The notes: a model not told the origin generated them from the sequence alone. A stretch of 64,000 bases of DNA from Oscillospiraceae bacterium (GCA_015068855.1 SVJS01000007.1:1-64000); one strand, 5' to 3'; shown: positions 1 to 8,010, numbered from the stretch's first letter. Numbers and translations: made by a program.

Positions 1-15
1 AATATAGGGTTTTAA

Positions 16-270
16 CTACAGACCCGCAACCATCGAAAGAGTGATATGTGTGCAGTGTCCGTATGCGTTTCGGTTAATTCTTTGGAACTTCCATTGTTGT
101 TCTGGCATCATCAGATTAACCATCTGGCCACCGATGGAACCGGCTTCTCTTGCGGTGATATCGCCGTTATAACCGTCTTTTAAGTTAACGCCGACTTCGT
201 TTGCAACTTCCATCTTGAACTTATCCAGTGCACTCTTTGCTTCGGGAACAACTTTTTTGTTACTATTCAT
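16..270 (-). CDS. Alpha/beta-type small acid-soluble spore protein (SASP)
   Basis: Proteins of this family coat and protect DNA in the dormant spore and are cut by the GPR protease at germination. The first ~50 residues carry the family signature: KFKMEVANEVGV (the GPR cleavage region), then GYNGDITAREAGSIGGQMV. The ATG at 268-270 has a good AAGGAGCG ribosome site upstream on the minus strand. At 84 residues it is longer than the usual 60-75, because after GGQMV the sequence leaves the family pattern and runs on for ~34 unrelated residues (LMMPEQQWKFQR...). This could be a true extension or a frameshift; a +1 shift just after GGQMV would end the protein within about 13 residues. The family call is firm, the C-terminus is not. 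Confidence 0.9.
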   Translation of the reverse strand: MNSNKKVVPEAKSALDKFKMEVANEVGVNLKDGYNGDITAREAGSIGGQMVNLMMPEQQWKFQRINRNAYGHCTHITLSMVAGL

Positions 271-300
271 GATTTGGTACGCTCCTTGTTTTTTTCTTCT

Positions 301-314
301 GAGGCGCTTGCCTC
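301..314. other. Small inverted repeat in the SASP upstream region
   Basis: GAGGC-gctt-GCCTC is a perfect 5-bp inverted repeat about 30 bases upstream of the spore-protein start, probably in its mRNA leader. The rest of 271-451 is AT-rich divergent intergenic DNA. I could not find a convincing sigma-G promoter with correct spacing there. Confidence 0.35.
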
Positions 315-451
315 GGTTCTATTTTGTACACATGAGGGCGGAATATTCGCGTTCCACATTGCAAAATTTATGGTTGGTTTGGCAAGAAAATGAAGCAAAA
401 ACAGTCTTTTGAAAATTCCACAAAGAAAGTGAAAAAATCTTCAAAAAAAGC

Positions 452-480
452 TTGACAAAACGGAGAAAATAGAGTAGAAT
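452..480 (+). promoter_or_regulatory. Sigma-A promoter of the ylxM-ffh operon
   Basis: TTGACA at 452-457 and TAGAAT at 475-480 are separated by 17 bases. The predicted transcription start near 487 rules out the GTG at 488 as the ylxM start and supports the GTG at 524. Confidence 0.8.
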
Positions 481-523
481 AATAGAGGTGTACAGGTCAA
501 CACCTTTACAGACGGGAAAGGGC

Positions 524-901
524 GTGAATGAATTGAGTAAAGATTTGAGCATTGCTATGCTGTATGATTTTTATGGCGAGCTGTTAACCACAAAGCAGGC
601 GCAAGCCATTGACCTTTACTATAATGAAGATTTATCCCTGGCCGAAATTGCAGAGCCTTTGGAGATTTCCCGTCAGGGTGTTCGCGACGCTATTAAGCGT
701 GGCGAAAAAACGCTTTTTGAAATGGAAGAGCGTTTGGGTCTTGTCAATCGCTTTATGAATCTGGAAGAAAAAATGCAGGATTTGGTTCATGATGTCGCCG
801 GCATGAAGCGCTATGCAAAGCTGTATCTGCATTCTCAAAAAATGTCTGAGGCATTGGATGCGCTCACAGAGAAGATTCAGGATATTATTGAAGAACTGTA
901 A
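524..901 (+). CDS. ylxM: YlxM/p13-like helix-turn-helix protein (UPF0122)
   Basis: Small DNA-binding-like protein encoded next to ffh in most Firmicutes and linked to signal recognition particle function. The 125-residue product shows the family core LYDFYGELLTTKQAQAIDLY near the N-terminus, followed by a sigma-70 region-4-like helix-turn-helix (LSLAEIAEPLEISRQGVRDA, ~residues 40-60) and a charged helical tail. I chose the GTG at 524 because GGGAAAGG precedes it and the upstream frame would start at the transcription start itself. It is the first gene of an operon with ffh, 39 bases away from the chosen ffh start. Confidence 0.88.
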   Translation: MNELSKDLSIAMLYDFYGELLTTKQAQAIDLYYNEDLSLAEIAEPLEISRQGVRDAIKRGEKTLFEMEERLGLVNRFMNLEEKMQDLVHDVAGMKRYAKLYLHSQKMSEALDALTEKIQDIIEEL

Positions 902-940
902 CGCAATCAGGATATATTTTGCATGAAGGAGGCCATGACA

Positions 941-2275
941 GTGGCGTTTGAGGGTTTATCAGAAAAACTGAGCATGGCTTTTAAGAAGCTGAAAAGTAAG
1001 GGTCTTGTCACGGAGAAGGACTTAAAAGAGTCCATGCGTGAAATCAAGCTGGCTCTGCTTGAAGCCGATGTTAATTTTAAGGTCGTTAAAGATTTTATCG
1101 CCAAGGTGTCCGAGCGTGCGGCCGGCAGCGCGGTGCTGGAAAGCCTGACGCCGGGACAACAAATTATCAAAATTGTTAATGATGAATTAACCGCTTTAAT
1201 GGGCGGGGAAAATGCTCGTATAGAATTTGGAAAGAAAACTCCGACGGTTGTTTTAATGGCGGGTCTTCAAGGTGCCGGTAAAACAACATTTTGCGCAAAA
1301 CTGGCGGGGTATATGCGTAAAAAGCATAACAAACGTCCTTTGCTTGTGGCTTGTGATATTTACCGTCCTGCGGCCATTAAACAGCTGCAAGTGGTGGGAA
1401 AACAAATTGATGTTCCTGTTTTTGCCATGGAAGATTGCAAGAACGCGGTGACGATTGCAAAAACAGCGGTGGACCATGCCAAGCAACATGGTAACGACTT
1501 TGTGATTGTGGATACAGCCGGCCGATTGCACATTGACGATGTTTTGATGCAGGAGCTGGAACAAATTAAAGCAGCCGTTTCGCCGGAGGAAATTCTTCTG
1601 GTGATTGATGCCATGACAGGTCAGGATGCCGTTAATATTGCCGAGAGCTTTAATGAGCGTTTGCAGATTACCGGCGTGATTATGACTAAACTCGACGGCG
1701 ATGCCCGTGGCGGTGCGGCTCTTTCTGTTAAGGCGGTCACAGGCAAACCGATTAAATTTGTGGGTGTGGGCGAAAAGCTTTCTGATATTGAGGAATTTCA
1801 TCCTGCGCGTATGGCGTCCCGTATTTTGGGAAGCGGCGACGTGCTCTCCCTGATTGAAAAGGCAGAGCAGGCCATTGATGAAAAATCAGCCGCAGCCTTG
1901 GAAGAAAAAATCCGCAAAAATCAGTTTGATTTAGAGGATTTTTTGGAGCAGATGCAGCAGATGAAAAAAATGGGTCCGCTTTCGCAGCTTGTTTCCATGT
2001 TGCCCGGTGTTAACGCCAAGGCGCTGGAAAATGTTGACCTTGATGACCGGCGCATGCTGCGAGTTGAAGCTATTATCCAGTCCATGACAAAGCAGGAGCG
2101 GCGCAATCCGTCCATCATTAATGCGGGCCGCAGAAAGCGTATTGCAGCCGGCAGCGGCAACACGGTGCAGGATGTGAATCAGTTGCTCCGTCAGTTTGAA
2201 CAGATGCAAAAAATGATGAAACAATTTGCAGGCGGCGGCTTAGGTCGCATGATGCGCCGGAAAAAACATCGCTAA
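941..2275 (+). CDS. ffh: Signal recognition particle GTPase Ffh
   Basis: Protein component of the bacterial signal recognition particle, which binds signal sequences on nascent chains and delivers them to FtsY at the membrane. An N domain (~1-90) is followed by the GTPase G domain with GLQGAGKTT (P-loop), DTAGR and TKLDGDARGG. The methionine-rich M domain follows (~300-444: EQMQQMKKMGP, QFEQMQKMMKQF). An upstream in-frame ATG exists at 923, but AAGGAGG at 926-932 sits inside that reading and is ideally spaced for the GTG at 941, giving the canonical MAFEGLSEKL start and 444 residues, a normal length. It is cotranscribed with ylxM and probably rpsP. Confidence 0.96.
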   Translation: MAFEGLSEKLSMAFKKLKSKGLVTEKDLKESMREIKLALLEADVNFKVVKDFIAKVSERAAGSAVLESLTPGQQIIKIVNDELTALMGGENARIEFGKKTPTVVLMAGLQGAGKTTFCAKLAGYMRKKHNKRPLLVACDIYRPAAIKQLQVVGKQIDVPVFAMEDCKNAVTIAKTAVDHAKQHGNDFVIVDTAGRLHIDDVLMQELEQIKAAVSPEEILLVIDAMTGQDAVNIAESFNERLQITGVIMTKLDGDARGGAALSVKAVTGKPIKFVGVGEKLSDIEEFHPARMASRILGSGDVLSLIEKAEQAIDEKSAAALEEKIRKNQFDLEDFLEQMQQMKKMGPLSQLVSMLPGVNAKALENVDLDDRRMLRVEAIIQSMTKQERRNPSIINAGRRKRIAAGSGNTVQDVNQLLRQFEQMQKMMKQFAGGGLGRMMRRKKHR

Positions 2276-2334
2276 CCGAGGTTAAATCACCTTTGTGGTT
2301 TATGATAAAAGAATAAAATTGGAGGTGAAAATAC

Positions 2335-2580
2335 ATGGCAGTTAAAATCAGATTAAGAAGAATGGGTGCGAAGAAGGCTCCGTTTTACAGAGTTGTTGTT
2401 GCTGATTCCAGATACCCCAGAGATGGTCGTTTCATCGAAGAAATCGGTACCTACAATCCTTTAACCAGCCCTTCCGAAATCAAGATTGACGCTGAAAAAG
2501 CGCAGAAATGGTTGGGTAACGGTGCACAGCCCACCGACACTGTTAAGGGTCTTTTGAAAAAGAGCGGCATCTTACAGTAA
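2335..2580 (+). CDS. rpsP: 30S ribosomal protein S16
   Basis: Small-subunit protein that stabilises the 16S rRNA 5' domain. The 81-residue product begins [19 protein letters not shown] and contains [20 protein letters not shown], both hallmarks of S16. A strong GGAGGTG ribosome site lies 7 bases before the ATG. It follows ffh and precedes khpA, the standard Firmicutes order ffh-rpsP-khpA-(rimM-trmD-rplS). Here rimM, trmD and rplS do not follow: a terminator and an unrelated gene do. Confidence 0.97.
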   Translation: MAVKIRLRRMGAKKAPFYRVVVADSRYPRDGRFIEEIGTYNPLTSPSEIKIDAEKAQKWLGNGAQPTDTVKGLLKKSGILQ

Positions 2581-2619
2581 TAGGCGAAGGAATTTTGTAT
2601 GGTTTAGGAGGCTGACAAC

Positions 2620-2847
2620 ATGAAAGAATTGTTGGAAGTTCTTGCCAAGTCCTTGGTTGATTATCCCGAATCTGTGGATGTCAAAGAAATCGAAAACGAC
2701 AAAAATGTTGTTTTGGAGCTCCGTGTTGCCGATGGTGACATGGGTAAGGTCATTGGCAAAAAGGGCAGAATTGCACAGTCCATCAGAACCGTGATGCAGG
2801 CAGCTGCCAACCGTGACAACAAGCGTGTTGTTGTGGAAATTGTTTAA
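2620..2847 (+). CDS. khpA: KH-domain RNA-binding protein KhpA (YlqC)
   Basis: A 75-residue single KH domain protein. The GxxG loop is GKKG within VIGKKGRIAQSIRTVMQAAA (~residues 44-63). KhpA, with KhpB/EloR, binds small RNAs and affects cell elongation and division in Gram-positive bacteria. AGGAGG lies just upstream of the ATG. It is the last gene of the operon and is followed directly by a strong terminator. Confidence 0.93.
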   Translation: MKELLEVLAKSLVDYPESVDVKEIENDKNVVLELRVADGDMGKVIGKKGRIAQSIRTVMQAAANRDNKRVVVEIV

Positions 2848-2870
2848 TCAACCAAAGAGTTGAAACAAAT

Positions 2871-2907
2871 CCCTGTCGATGTTGGTCGGCAGGGTTTTGT
2901 TTTTTTT
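2871..2907 (+). terminator. Intrinsic terminator after khpA
   Basis: CCCTGtCGA and TCGgCAGGG form a stem (2871-2894) followed by TTTTGTTTTTTTT. It ends the ylxM-ffh-rpsP-khpA operon. Confidence 0.85.
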
Positions 2908-2927
2908 GAGAATTTTCTATTTTATCC

Positions 2928-2956
2928 TTGACAAAATTCGGCAGAAAATGTATACT
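2928..2956 (+). promoter_or_regulatory. Sigma-A promoter of the glycine-riboswitch/agcS transcript
   Basis: TTGACA at 2928-2933 and TATACT at 2951-2956 with a 17-base spacer. Transcription should start near 2963, giving a ~265-base leader that contains the riboswitch. Confidence 0.8.
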
Positions 2957-2984
2957 ATATGGTAGTTCAATATTGTGTTAAGTG

Positions 2985-3135
2985 AAGGTTGCAGGAAAAA
3001 GAGCTTTCTTACCAAAGGAGTAACACTCTCGGGTCACAAGACTGCAATCGGATAACATTCCGGAGAAGTCCGCCAAAGCGCGGGTGCCGAAGGTGCAAAG
3101 CGAACAGCTAATCTCTCAGGCAAAAGGACGGAACA
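2985..3135 (+). promoter_or_regulatory. Tandem glycine riboswitch
   Basis: The second aptamer is classical: CGGAGAA, then GGGTGCCGAAGGTGCAA and CTCTCAGGCAAAAGGAC, with a closing stem TTCCG (3058-3062)/CGGAA (3129-3133). Upstream, a first aptamer can be traced: closing stem TTGCAG (2989-2994)/CTGCAA (3042-3047), core ACCAAAGGAGTAACACTCTC, then GGGTCACAAGACTG. It departs from consensus at several positions (CCAAAGG for CCGAAGG, TCGGG for TCAGG). The downstream gene is an alanine/glycine symporter, the expected regulon. A terminator follows, so control is likely by transcription termination with glycine acting as the ON signal, as in many Gram-positive cases. Confidence 0.92.
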
Positions 3136-3166
3136 GAACATGCATAAAAGCATGACTCATCCTTTT

Positions 3167-3197
3167 GCATTGCGAATTTTCGCAGTGCTTTTTTCTT
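3167..3197 (+). terminator. Riboswitch expression-platform terminator
   Basis: GCATTGCGAA/TTCGCAGTGC stem with a very short loop, followed by TTTTTTCTTT. Just upstream, TCCTTTT (3160-3166) can pair with AAAAGGA (3122-3128) at the 3' end of aptamer 2, a plausible switch between the aptamer and the terminator arrangement. Confidence 0.75.
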
Positions 3198-3228
3198 TAC
3201 TTGACATGAAAAATAAAAGGAGGACAAT

Positions 3229-4719
3229 ATGGAAAAAATCTTAGCAGTTGTTGAGAAAATCAACGGAGTGGTTAACGGTTGGGTTTGGGGCCCTGTCATG
3301 CTGGTGTTCTTAGTGGGAACCGGCATTTTGCTGACAATCGGCCTGAAATTCTTCCAGGTTGGAAAAATTGGTTTGTGGATGAAGAACACCTTTGGTGTTA
3401 TGTTCAAGAAAAACAAAAAGCAATTGGATAAAGAGTCCAAGGCCATTTCTTCTTTCCAGGCGCTGTGTACGGCGTTGGGCGGCACAGTGGGCAGCGGTAA
3501 CGTTGTCGGTGTTGCAACGGCGATTGCAGCCGGTGGCCCCGGTGCTATCTTCTGGATGTGGATTGCAGCATTCTTTGGCATGATGACAAAATATGCTGAA
3601 ATCGTGTTAGGTATCTTCTACCGTAAAAAGAATGCTGAGGGCGAATGGCTCGGCGGTGCGATGGTGTACTTAAAGGAAGGCTTTAAGAACAAAAAAGGCC
3701 TTAAAACCATCGGTTCCATTTTAGGTGTTCTTTTTGCTGTGTTCTGCATTTTAGCATCCTTTGGTATCGGTAACATGAGCCAGATTAACACCATTGCAAC
3801 TAACTTTGAGCAAACCTTCCATATCGATACCGTTTTAACCGGTGTAGTTCTGTTGGCTTTAATGGCATTTATGGCGCTGGGCGGCTTAAAGAGAATTGCT
3901 TCCATCACGGAAAAGTTCGTTCCGTTTATGTCTGTTTTCTACATCATCGGCGGTATTATCATCCTTTGCTTCAACGCTGATCTGTTAGGGGCAGCATTTT
4001 TAGCTATTATCCGCGGCGCATTTGGTTTTGATGCCATTGCCGGCGGTGCGCTGGGTGTTGTTATTTCCAAGGTTGCTAAAAGCGGTATCGCCCGCGGTGT
4101 TTTCTCTAACGAAGCAGGTCTTGGTTCATCCGCTCTGGTTCATGCAACAGCTGATGTTAAAGAACCGGTTAAGCAGGGTGTTTGGGGTATCTTTGAGGTG
4201 TTTGTTGACACCATCGTTATCTGCTCTTTATCTGCGTTCATCATCTTAACCTCCGGTGTTGTTGACCTTTCAACCGGTTTGATTGCAGAGGGCTTTACAG
4301 CAAGCAAAGCCTCCGTTTTGGTAACAGAAGCGTTTGTTAATTCCTTTGGTAGTATTGGCGGTTACTTTGTAACCATTGCCATCTTCTTCTTTGCTCTGTC
4401 CACCGTTATCGGTTGGTTTATTTATGGTTCTAAATCCTGTGAATCCTTATTCGGCAAAACAGCCAAGGACCTTTACATGGCAATCTTTGTTGCTTTTGTT
4501 ATCGTCGGTGCCACTATGGACCTGTCCTTAGCTTGGGATATTTCCGATACCTTTAACGGCTTGATGGCAATTCCTAACTTGATTGGTGTTGTGGTTATGT
4601 CCGGTACTGTCTTTAAGATTACCAAAAATTATCTGGCAAGAGCCAAGGGCGAAAATCTGAAGCCCATGCTGTCTGCTTATGATGACATTCAGGCAGAAAT
4701 GGAAGCCAAAGAAGACTAA
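3229..4719 (+). CDS. Sodium:alanine/glycine symporter (AGCS family)
   Basis: Integral membrane carrier importing glycine or alanine with sodium. The 496-residue protein has ~10-11 hydrophobic segments and the family signature TVGSGNVVGVATAIAAGG followed by PGAIFWMW (~residues 84-108). SNEAGLGSSALVHA (~residues 293-306) is also typical. A strong AAAGGAGG site precedes the ATG. It stands alone under the glycine riboswitch, which supports glycine as a main substrate; whether it runs as importer or efflux carrier depends on gradients. Only the N-terminal 30 residues and the charged tail after ~475 are outside the membrane domain. Confidence 0.94.
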   Translation: MEKILAVVEKINGVVNGWVWGPVMLVFLVGTGILLTIGLKFFQVGKIGLWMKNTFGVMFKKNKKQLDKESKAISSFQALCTALGGTVGSGNVVGVATAIAAGGPGAIFWMWIAAFFGMMTKYAEIVLGIFYRKKNAEGEWLGGAMVYLKEGFKNKKGLKTIGSILGVLFAVFCILASFGIGNMSQINTIATNFEQTFHIDTVLTGVVLLALMAFMALGGLKRIASITEKFVPFMSVFYIIGGIIILCFNADLLGAAFLAIIRGAFGFDAIAGGALGVVISKVAKSGIARGVFSNEAGLGSSALVHATADVKEPVKQGVWGIFEVFVDTIVICSLSAFIILTSGVVDLSTGLIAEGFTASKASVLVTEAFVNSFGSIGGYFVTIAIFFFALSTVIGWFIYGSKSCESLFGKTAKDLYMAIFVAFVIVGATMDLSLAWDISDTFNGLMAIPNLIGVVVMSGTVFKITKNYLARAKGENLKPMLSAYDDIQAEMEAKED

Positions 4720-4735
4720 TCTGATCCTGATTTTG

Positions 4736-4773
4736 AGCAGGGAACAATCATGAATTGTTCCCTGCTTTTTTTG
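4736..4773 (+). terminator. Intrinsic terminator after the symporter
   Basis: AGCAGGGAACAAT pairs with ATTGTTCCCTGCT, a 13-bp stem with a short loop, followed by seven or more T. Confidence 0.92.
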
Positions 4774-4795
4774 TTGCATAAATTCAGGAAAGATA

Positions 4796-4824
4796 TTGAG
4801 AAAATTAAAAAACTGTGGTATACT
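4796..4824 (+). promoter_or_regulatory. Sigma-A promoter upstream of the short-chain dehydrogenase
   Basis: TTGAGA at 4796-4801 and TATACT at 4819-4824, 17-base spacer. It probably drives the genes from 4919 to about 8811, which are closely spaced on one strand. Confidence 0.7.
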
Positions 4825-4918
4825 TATTATGTATGGAATTTTATGAGGATTGTCTCTGCATGCAAGCTCAAAACGGGGCGGGCGCGGCAGAGTCATACGA
4901 TAAGAAAAAGGTGATTTC

Positions 4919-5626
4919 ATGAAGGGTAAAGTAGCTGTTTTAACGGGTGCCGGCGGCGGTATTGGCTCTGCCATTGCAGACATGCTTTTTTCGCTGGGAT
5001 GTCGGCTTGTTTTAATGGGACGGAATGAGGCGAAACTCAAACAAACAGCAAAGGGCAGAGAGTGCCTTATTCTGCCCGGGGATCTTTGTGATGATGCGTA
5101 CATACAAAACACGATAGATAAAACGGTTAAAGCGTATGGCGGGATTGATTATCTGATTAACAATGCCGGCGTTGCGCAGGCCGGTCCTTTTGAAGACGTT
5201 TCCATGGAAGACTATGACAGGGTTATGAACACCAACGTAAGAGCGCCTTTTCTTATGTGCAAAACGGCGCTCCCGCATCTGATGAAATCGTCCTGTGCCA
5301 CCATTATCAACATCGCTTCTGTGACGGCTCATCAGGGGTATGCTCTGCAAAGCGTGTATGCAGCATCCAAGCATGCCTTGCTTGGATTTAGTAAAGCTTT
5401 GAGCAAGGAATATTATGAAAAAGGCGTGCGGGTTCATGTAATCAGTCCGGGCGCCGTGTTTACGGACATGGTAAAAATCTCACGGCCGGATTTAACGGGC
5501 GTGGGGATGCTACTTCCGGAGGATATAGCGGAAACGGTTTCATATCTTATCAAAATGCGCGATAGCGCCGCGGTTATAGATGAAATTCAGCTTCACAGAG
5601 AAACCAAAGAGCCATTTATGTTTTAG
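4919..5626 (+). CDS. Short-chain dehydrogenase/reductase (SDR)
   Basis: NAD(P)-dependent oxidoreductase of the classical SDR family. The 235-residue sequence shows the cofactor motif TGAGGGIG (~residues 9-16), NNAG (~80-83), the catalytic serine in IASVTA (~134-139), the catalytic YAASK (~147-151) and the SPGAV turn after it. The residue after the first beta strand/helix unit is Arg (MGRNEAKL), which usually favours NADPH. It resembles 3-oxoacyl-ACP reductases, but no fatty-acid genes are near, so the substrate is unknown. It is first in a possible operon with a small anchored protein and two lipid kinases. Confidence 0.9.
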   Translation: MKGKVAVLTGAGGGIGSAIADMLFSLGCRLVLMGRNEAKLKQTAKGRECLILPGDLCDDAYIQNTIDKTVKAYGGIDYLINNAGVAQAGPFEDVSMEDYDRVMNTNVRAPFLMCKTALPHLMKSSCATIINIASVTAHQGYALQSVYAASKHALLGFSKALSKEYYEKGVRVHVISPGAVFTDMVKISRPDLTGVGMLLPEDIAETVSYLIKMRDSAAVIDEIQLHRETKEPFMF

Positions 5627-5691
5627 GGCGTTACCGTTTATGCTGGATGAACGGAGCATTGATTGTATCACATGTTTTGAGGTGCTGTGTA

Positions 5692-6057
5692 ATGAAGAGA
5701 AAAAGATATATCATTATCCTTGCTTTGCTTTTATGCTTAGCTGTCGGCGGCATTTTGTGTCAGCAACTGTTTATGCAGAAAAATCAGCCGATAAGCTCCG
5801 AGGATGCCGAAGCTCTATGTTACTCTGTATTAGGGGAGAAAGACGAAGCGACGGGCTTTTCCTTTTCCTTTGGCGTTACTGAAACCATCGAAAAAGAGGG
5901 AAAGGAATATTATGTTATACGGGGCTCCTGGCTGGTTAATAACAGCCACATGTCATATATCGGTGATTTCTTTGTTTCAATGGATGGTAAGGAAATGTAC
6001 AGTGGCTTTGTCGGAGACGGGGAATACGACATGGAAGACCTGATATGGAGTGAATGA
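5692..6057 (+). CDS. Small membrane-anchored protein of unknown function
   Basis: I do not recognise this 121-residue protein. It begins MKRKRYIIILALLLCLAVGG, one hydrophobic segment after a positive N-terminus, so it is exported and probably anchored. The rest is an acidic extracellular domain with a repeated Tyr/Gly/Asp pattern (YVIRGSWLVNN, YSGFVGDGEYDMED). I chose the ATG at 5692, which has GAGGTG upstream, over earlier in-frame starts. Its stop overlaps the start of the next gene (ATGA), so the two are likely translated together. It could be a lipoprotein-like accessory, but the cysteine context ILCQQ is not a good lipobox. Confidence 0.7.
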   Translation: MKRKRYIIILALLLCLAVGGILCQQLFMQKNQPISSEDAEALCYSVLGEKDEATGFSFSFGVTETIEKEGKEYYVIRGSWLVNNSHMSYIGDFFVSMDGKEMYSGFVGDGEYDMEDLIWSE

Positions 6058-6968
6058 ATGTGAAAAAAACGAAACAGCTTTTACTCATCATGAATCCTTG
6101 TGCAGGAATCAAAAAAGCAAATAAATATTTAACGGATATCTTGGTGCTGTTCGGCAAAAACGGATACCAAAGCACCGTGCATCTGACTGAGGGTACAGGG
6201 GATGCCTGTCAATGTGCCGAGGCAAATGCCAAACGCTTTGATTTGGTTGTGGCCGTAGGCGGAGACGGGACCTTTAACGAGGTTGTTGCGGGGGTGCTTG
6301 CATCAGGGAGCAAGGCCGTGATTGGCTATATCCCGTCAGGCAGCACAAACGATTTTGCAAACAGCTTGCATTTATCCAAAAATATCTTAAAGGCCGCAGG
6401 CGATATCATGGACGGCACGGCGCGACCCATTGATATCGGTTCGTTTAACGGCAGAATTTTCTCTTATGTGGCATCTTTTGGTGCCTTTACGGAGATTTCC
6501 TACAAAACACCGCAAAACGTTAAAAACACGTTGGGGTATCTCGCTTATGCCTTAGAGGGTATTAAAGATATTGCTAACGTAAAAAGCAAGCATCTTCGCT
6601 TTGTGGCAGATGGCACAGTCATTGAGGACGATTTCATTTTCGGTGCCATCTGTAACTCCACCTCTGTCGGTGGCGTTATTAACCTTGACCCGAAGCTGGT
6701 TGATTTGAGTGACGGTAAATTTGAGCTTTTGCTTATCAGACGGCCCAAGGACCTTTTTGAGCTTAATGAAATCGTTGTTGCCCTAAGCTCAAAGAAATAT
6801 AAGACAAAATTGATCAGCTTCATGAGCGCCCAAAGTATTACGGTTGAAACTGCCGAAAAGATTAACTGGACCTTAGACGGGGAATTTGCCCACGGCGCCC
6901 AAACGATTAAGGTGGAAAATCTTAATAAGGCCATCAGGCTTATTACCAATCCGGTGCAGGGGAAATAA
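6054..6968 (+). CDS. Diacylglycerol/lipid kinase family protein (copy 1)
   Basis: ATP-dependent lipid kinase of the DagK/YegS/BmrU superfamily, which recycles diacylglycerol or phosphorylates related lipids at the membrane. The 304-residue protein has the N-terminal IMNPCAG motif (~residues 12-18), the nucleotide-binding GGDGTFNEV (~64-72) and a PSGSTNDFA loop (~91-99), followed by a beta-sandwich domain with TLDGE near the end. The start overlaps the preceding stop by four bases. A second member of the same family follows 67 bases later, sharing the motifs but diverging elsewhere, so they are tandem paralogues rather than a recent duplication. Confidence 0.92.
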   Translation: MNVKKTKQLLLIMNPCAGIKKANKYLTDILVLFGKNGYQSTVHLTEGTGDACQCAEANAKRFDLVVAVGGDGTFNEVVAGVLASGSKAVIGYIPSGSTNDFANSLHLSKNILKAAGDIMDGTARPIDIGSFNGRIFSYVASFGAFTEISYKTPQNVKNTLGYLAYALEGIKDIANVKSKHLRFVADGTVIEDDFIFGAICNSTSVGGVINLDPKLVDLSDGKFELLLIRRPKDLFELNEIVVALSSKKYKTKLISFMSAQSITVETAEKINWTLDGEFAHGAQTIKVENLNKAIRLITNPVQGK

Positions 6969-7035
6969 AAGGCTTGTTGCTATTGACGTTTATTATGTAT
7001 TTTACAGTTTGAGTATATACGAAAAAGGTGTCGTT

Positions 7036-8010
7036 ATGAAAACAGTTTTTATTGTTAATCCCAAGGCGGGACGCGGTAAAAAGTTTCGTAAAACCATGAA
7101 CGAAATTCATCAGTTTTGCAAGCTGGATGCGTTTGATGCCGAGTGCTATATAACAAAAGCACCGCAGGATGCCAGCCGCTTTGTGAAAGACTATTGTGCT
7201 ATGTTCGGTCCTGCCCGTTTTATCGCCTGCGGCGGCGACGGCACACTTAACGAGGTCTTAAACGGCGCCATGGGTTGTGAAGGTGCAGAGGTAGGCGTTG
7301 TGCCTATCGGCACGGGGAACGATTTTCGCCGTAACTTTAAGACAGGCACGGATTTTTATAATTTGGAAAGTCAGGTTTTGTCCTCTTGCGTGCGCTGTGA
7401 TGCCGTTCGCTATCGTCTGATGTCCGGCGGCAAGGAAACAATCGGGTATTGTGCGAATATGTTTAATATTGGTTTTGATTGTGCGGTAGCTGATTTCACG
7501 GGCACCGTCAAGGAAAAAACCTTTTTCAGCGGCACGGCGGCCTATGTGGTTTCCATTTTTGTTGCACTTCTGAAAAAGGAAACCTATTGCATGGATGTGG
7601 CGATTGACGGGAACGAGGTTTACAGCGGCAAGCTGCTTTTAACCTCCATTGCAAACGGAAAGTATTGCGGCGGCGGTCTTAAAACCAATCCTGTTGCCAC
7701 AGTTGACAGCGGGCTTTTGAACATTAATATGGTTAAAAATTTGTCCCGCAGGCGCCTGCTTTCAATTCTGCCGTCCTACTGTAACGGAAGCTACATCAAT
7801 CGGACAGATTTAGCTGACATTGTTTCAACGAAAAACGGTGCTTGCGTTACCGTTATCCCGCACACGGGGCGGATGCGCATTTCCGTTGACGGCGAAATTG
7901 TATCAGCATCACGGGCTGAATTTACCATTGTGCCCCGCGGCTTTGCTTTTGTTGTGCCGATGGCTTCGGCTCAAAAGACGCATCAAGAGGAAATCAGTAT
8001 AGACATATAA
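7036..8010 (+). CDS. Diacylglycerol/lipid kinase family protein (copy 2)
   Basis: Second lipid kinase of the DagK/YegS type, 324 residues. It starts MKTVFIVNPKAGRGKKF, then GGDGTLNEV (~residues 75-83) and PIGTGNDFRRNF (~95-106), and ends with an SVDGE motif in the C-terminal sandwich domain. The frame is open 150 bases further upstream, but only the ATG at 7036 (after AAAAGGTG) gives the family N-terminus. The PIGTGNDF loop matches the canonical form better than copy 1 (PSGSTNDF), so this copy is the better candidate for a true diacylglycerol kinase. The stop codon lies in a tandem repeat AGACATATAA (8001-8020). Confidence 0.92.
   Translation: MKTVFIVNPKAGRGKKFRKTMNEIHQFCKLDAFDAECYITKAPQDASRFVKDYCAMFGPARFIACGGDGTLNEVLNGAMGCEGAEVGVVPIGTGNDFRRNFKTGTDFYNLESQVLSSCVRCDAVRYRLMSGGKETIGYCANMFNIGFDCAVADFTGTVKEKTFFSGTAAYVVSIFVALLKKETYCMDVAIDGNEVYSGKLLLTSIANGKYCGGGLKTNPVATVDSGLLNINMVKNLSRRRLLSILPSYCNGSYINRTDLADIVSTKNGACVTVIPHTGRMRISVDGEIVSASRAEFTIVPRGFAFVVPMASAQKTHQEEISIDI

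Noticed and set aside
488-523. Longer ylxM start at GTG 488.
   Set aside because: It coincides with the predicted transcription start of a consensus promoter and lacks a ribosome site; GTG 524 fits better.
923-940. ffh start at ATG 923 or ATG 935.
   Set aside because: The AAGGAGG site at 926-932 lies inside or too close to these starts; GTG 941 gives the conserved MAFEGL N-terminus.
1253-1801. Open frame of 182 residues on the minus strand inside ffh.
   Set aside because: It is antisense to a conserved gene, has no ribosome site and no family features; it is a shadow frame.
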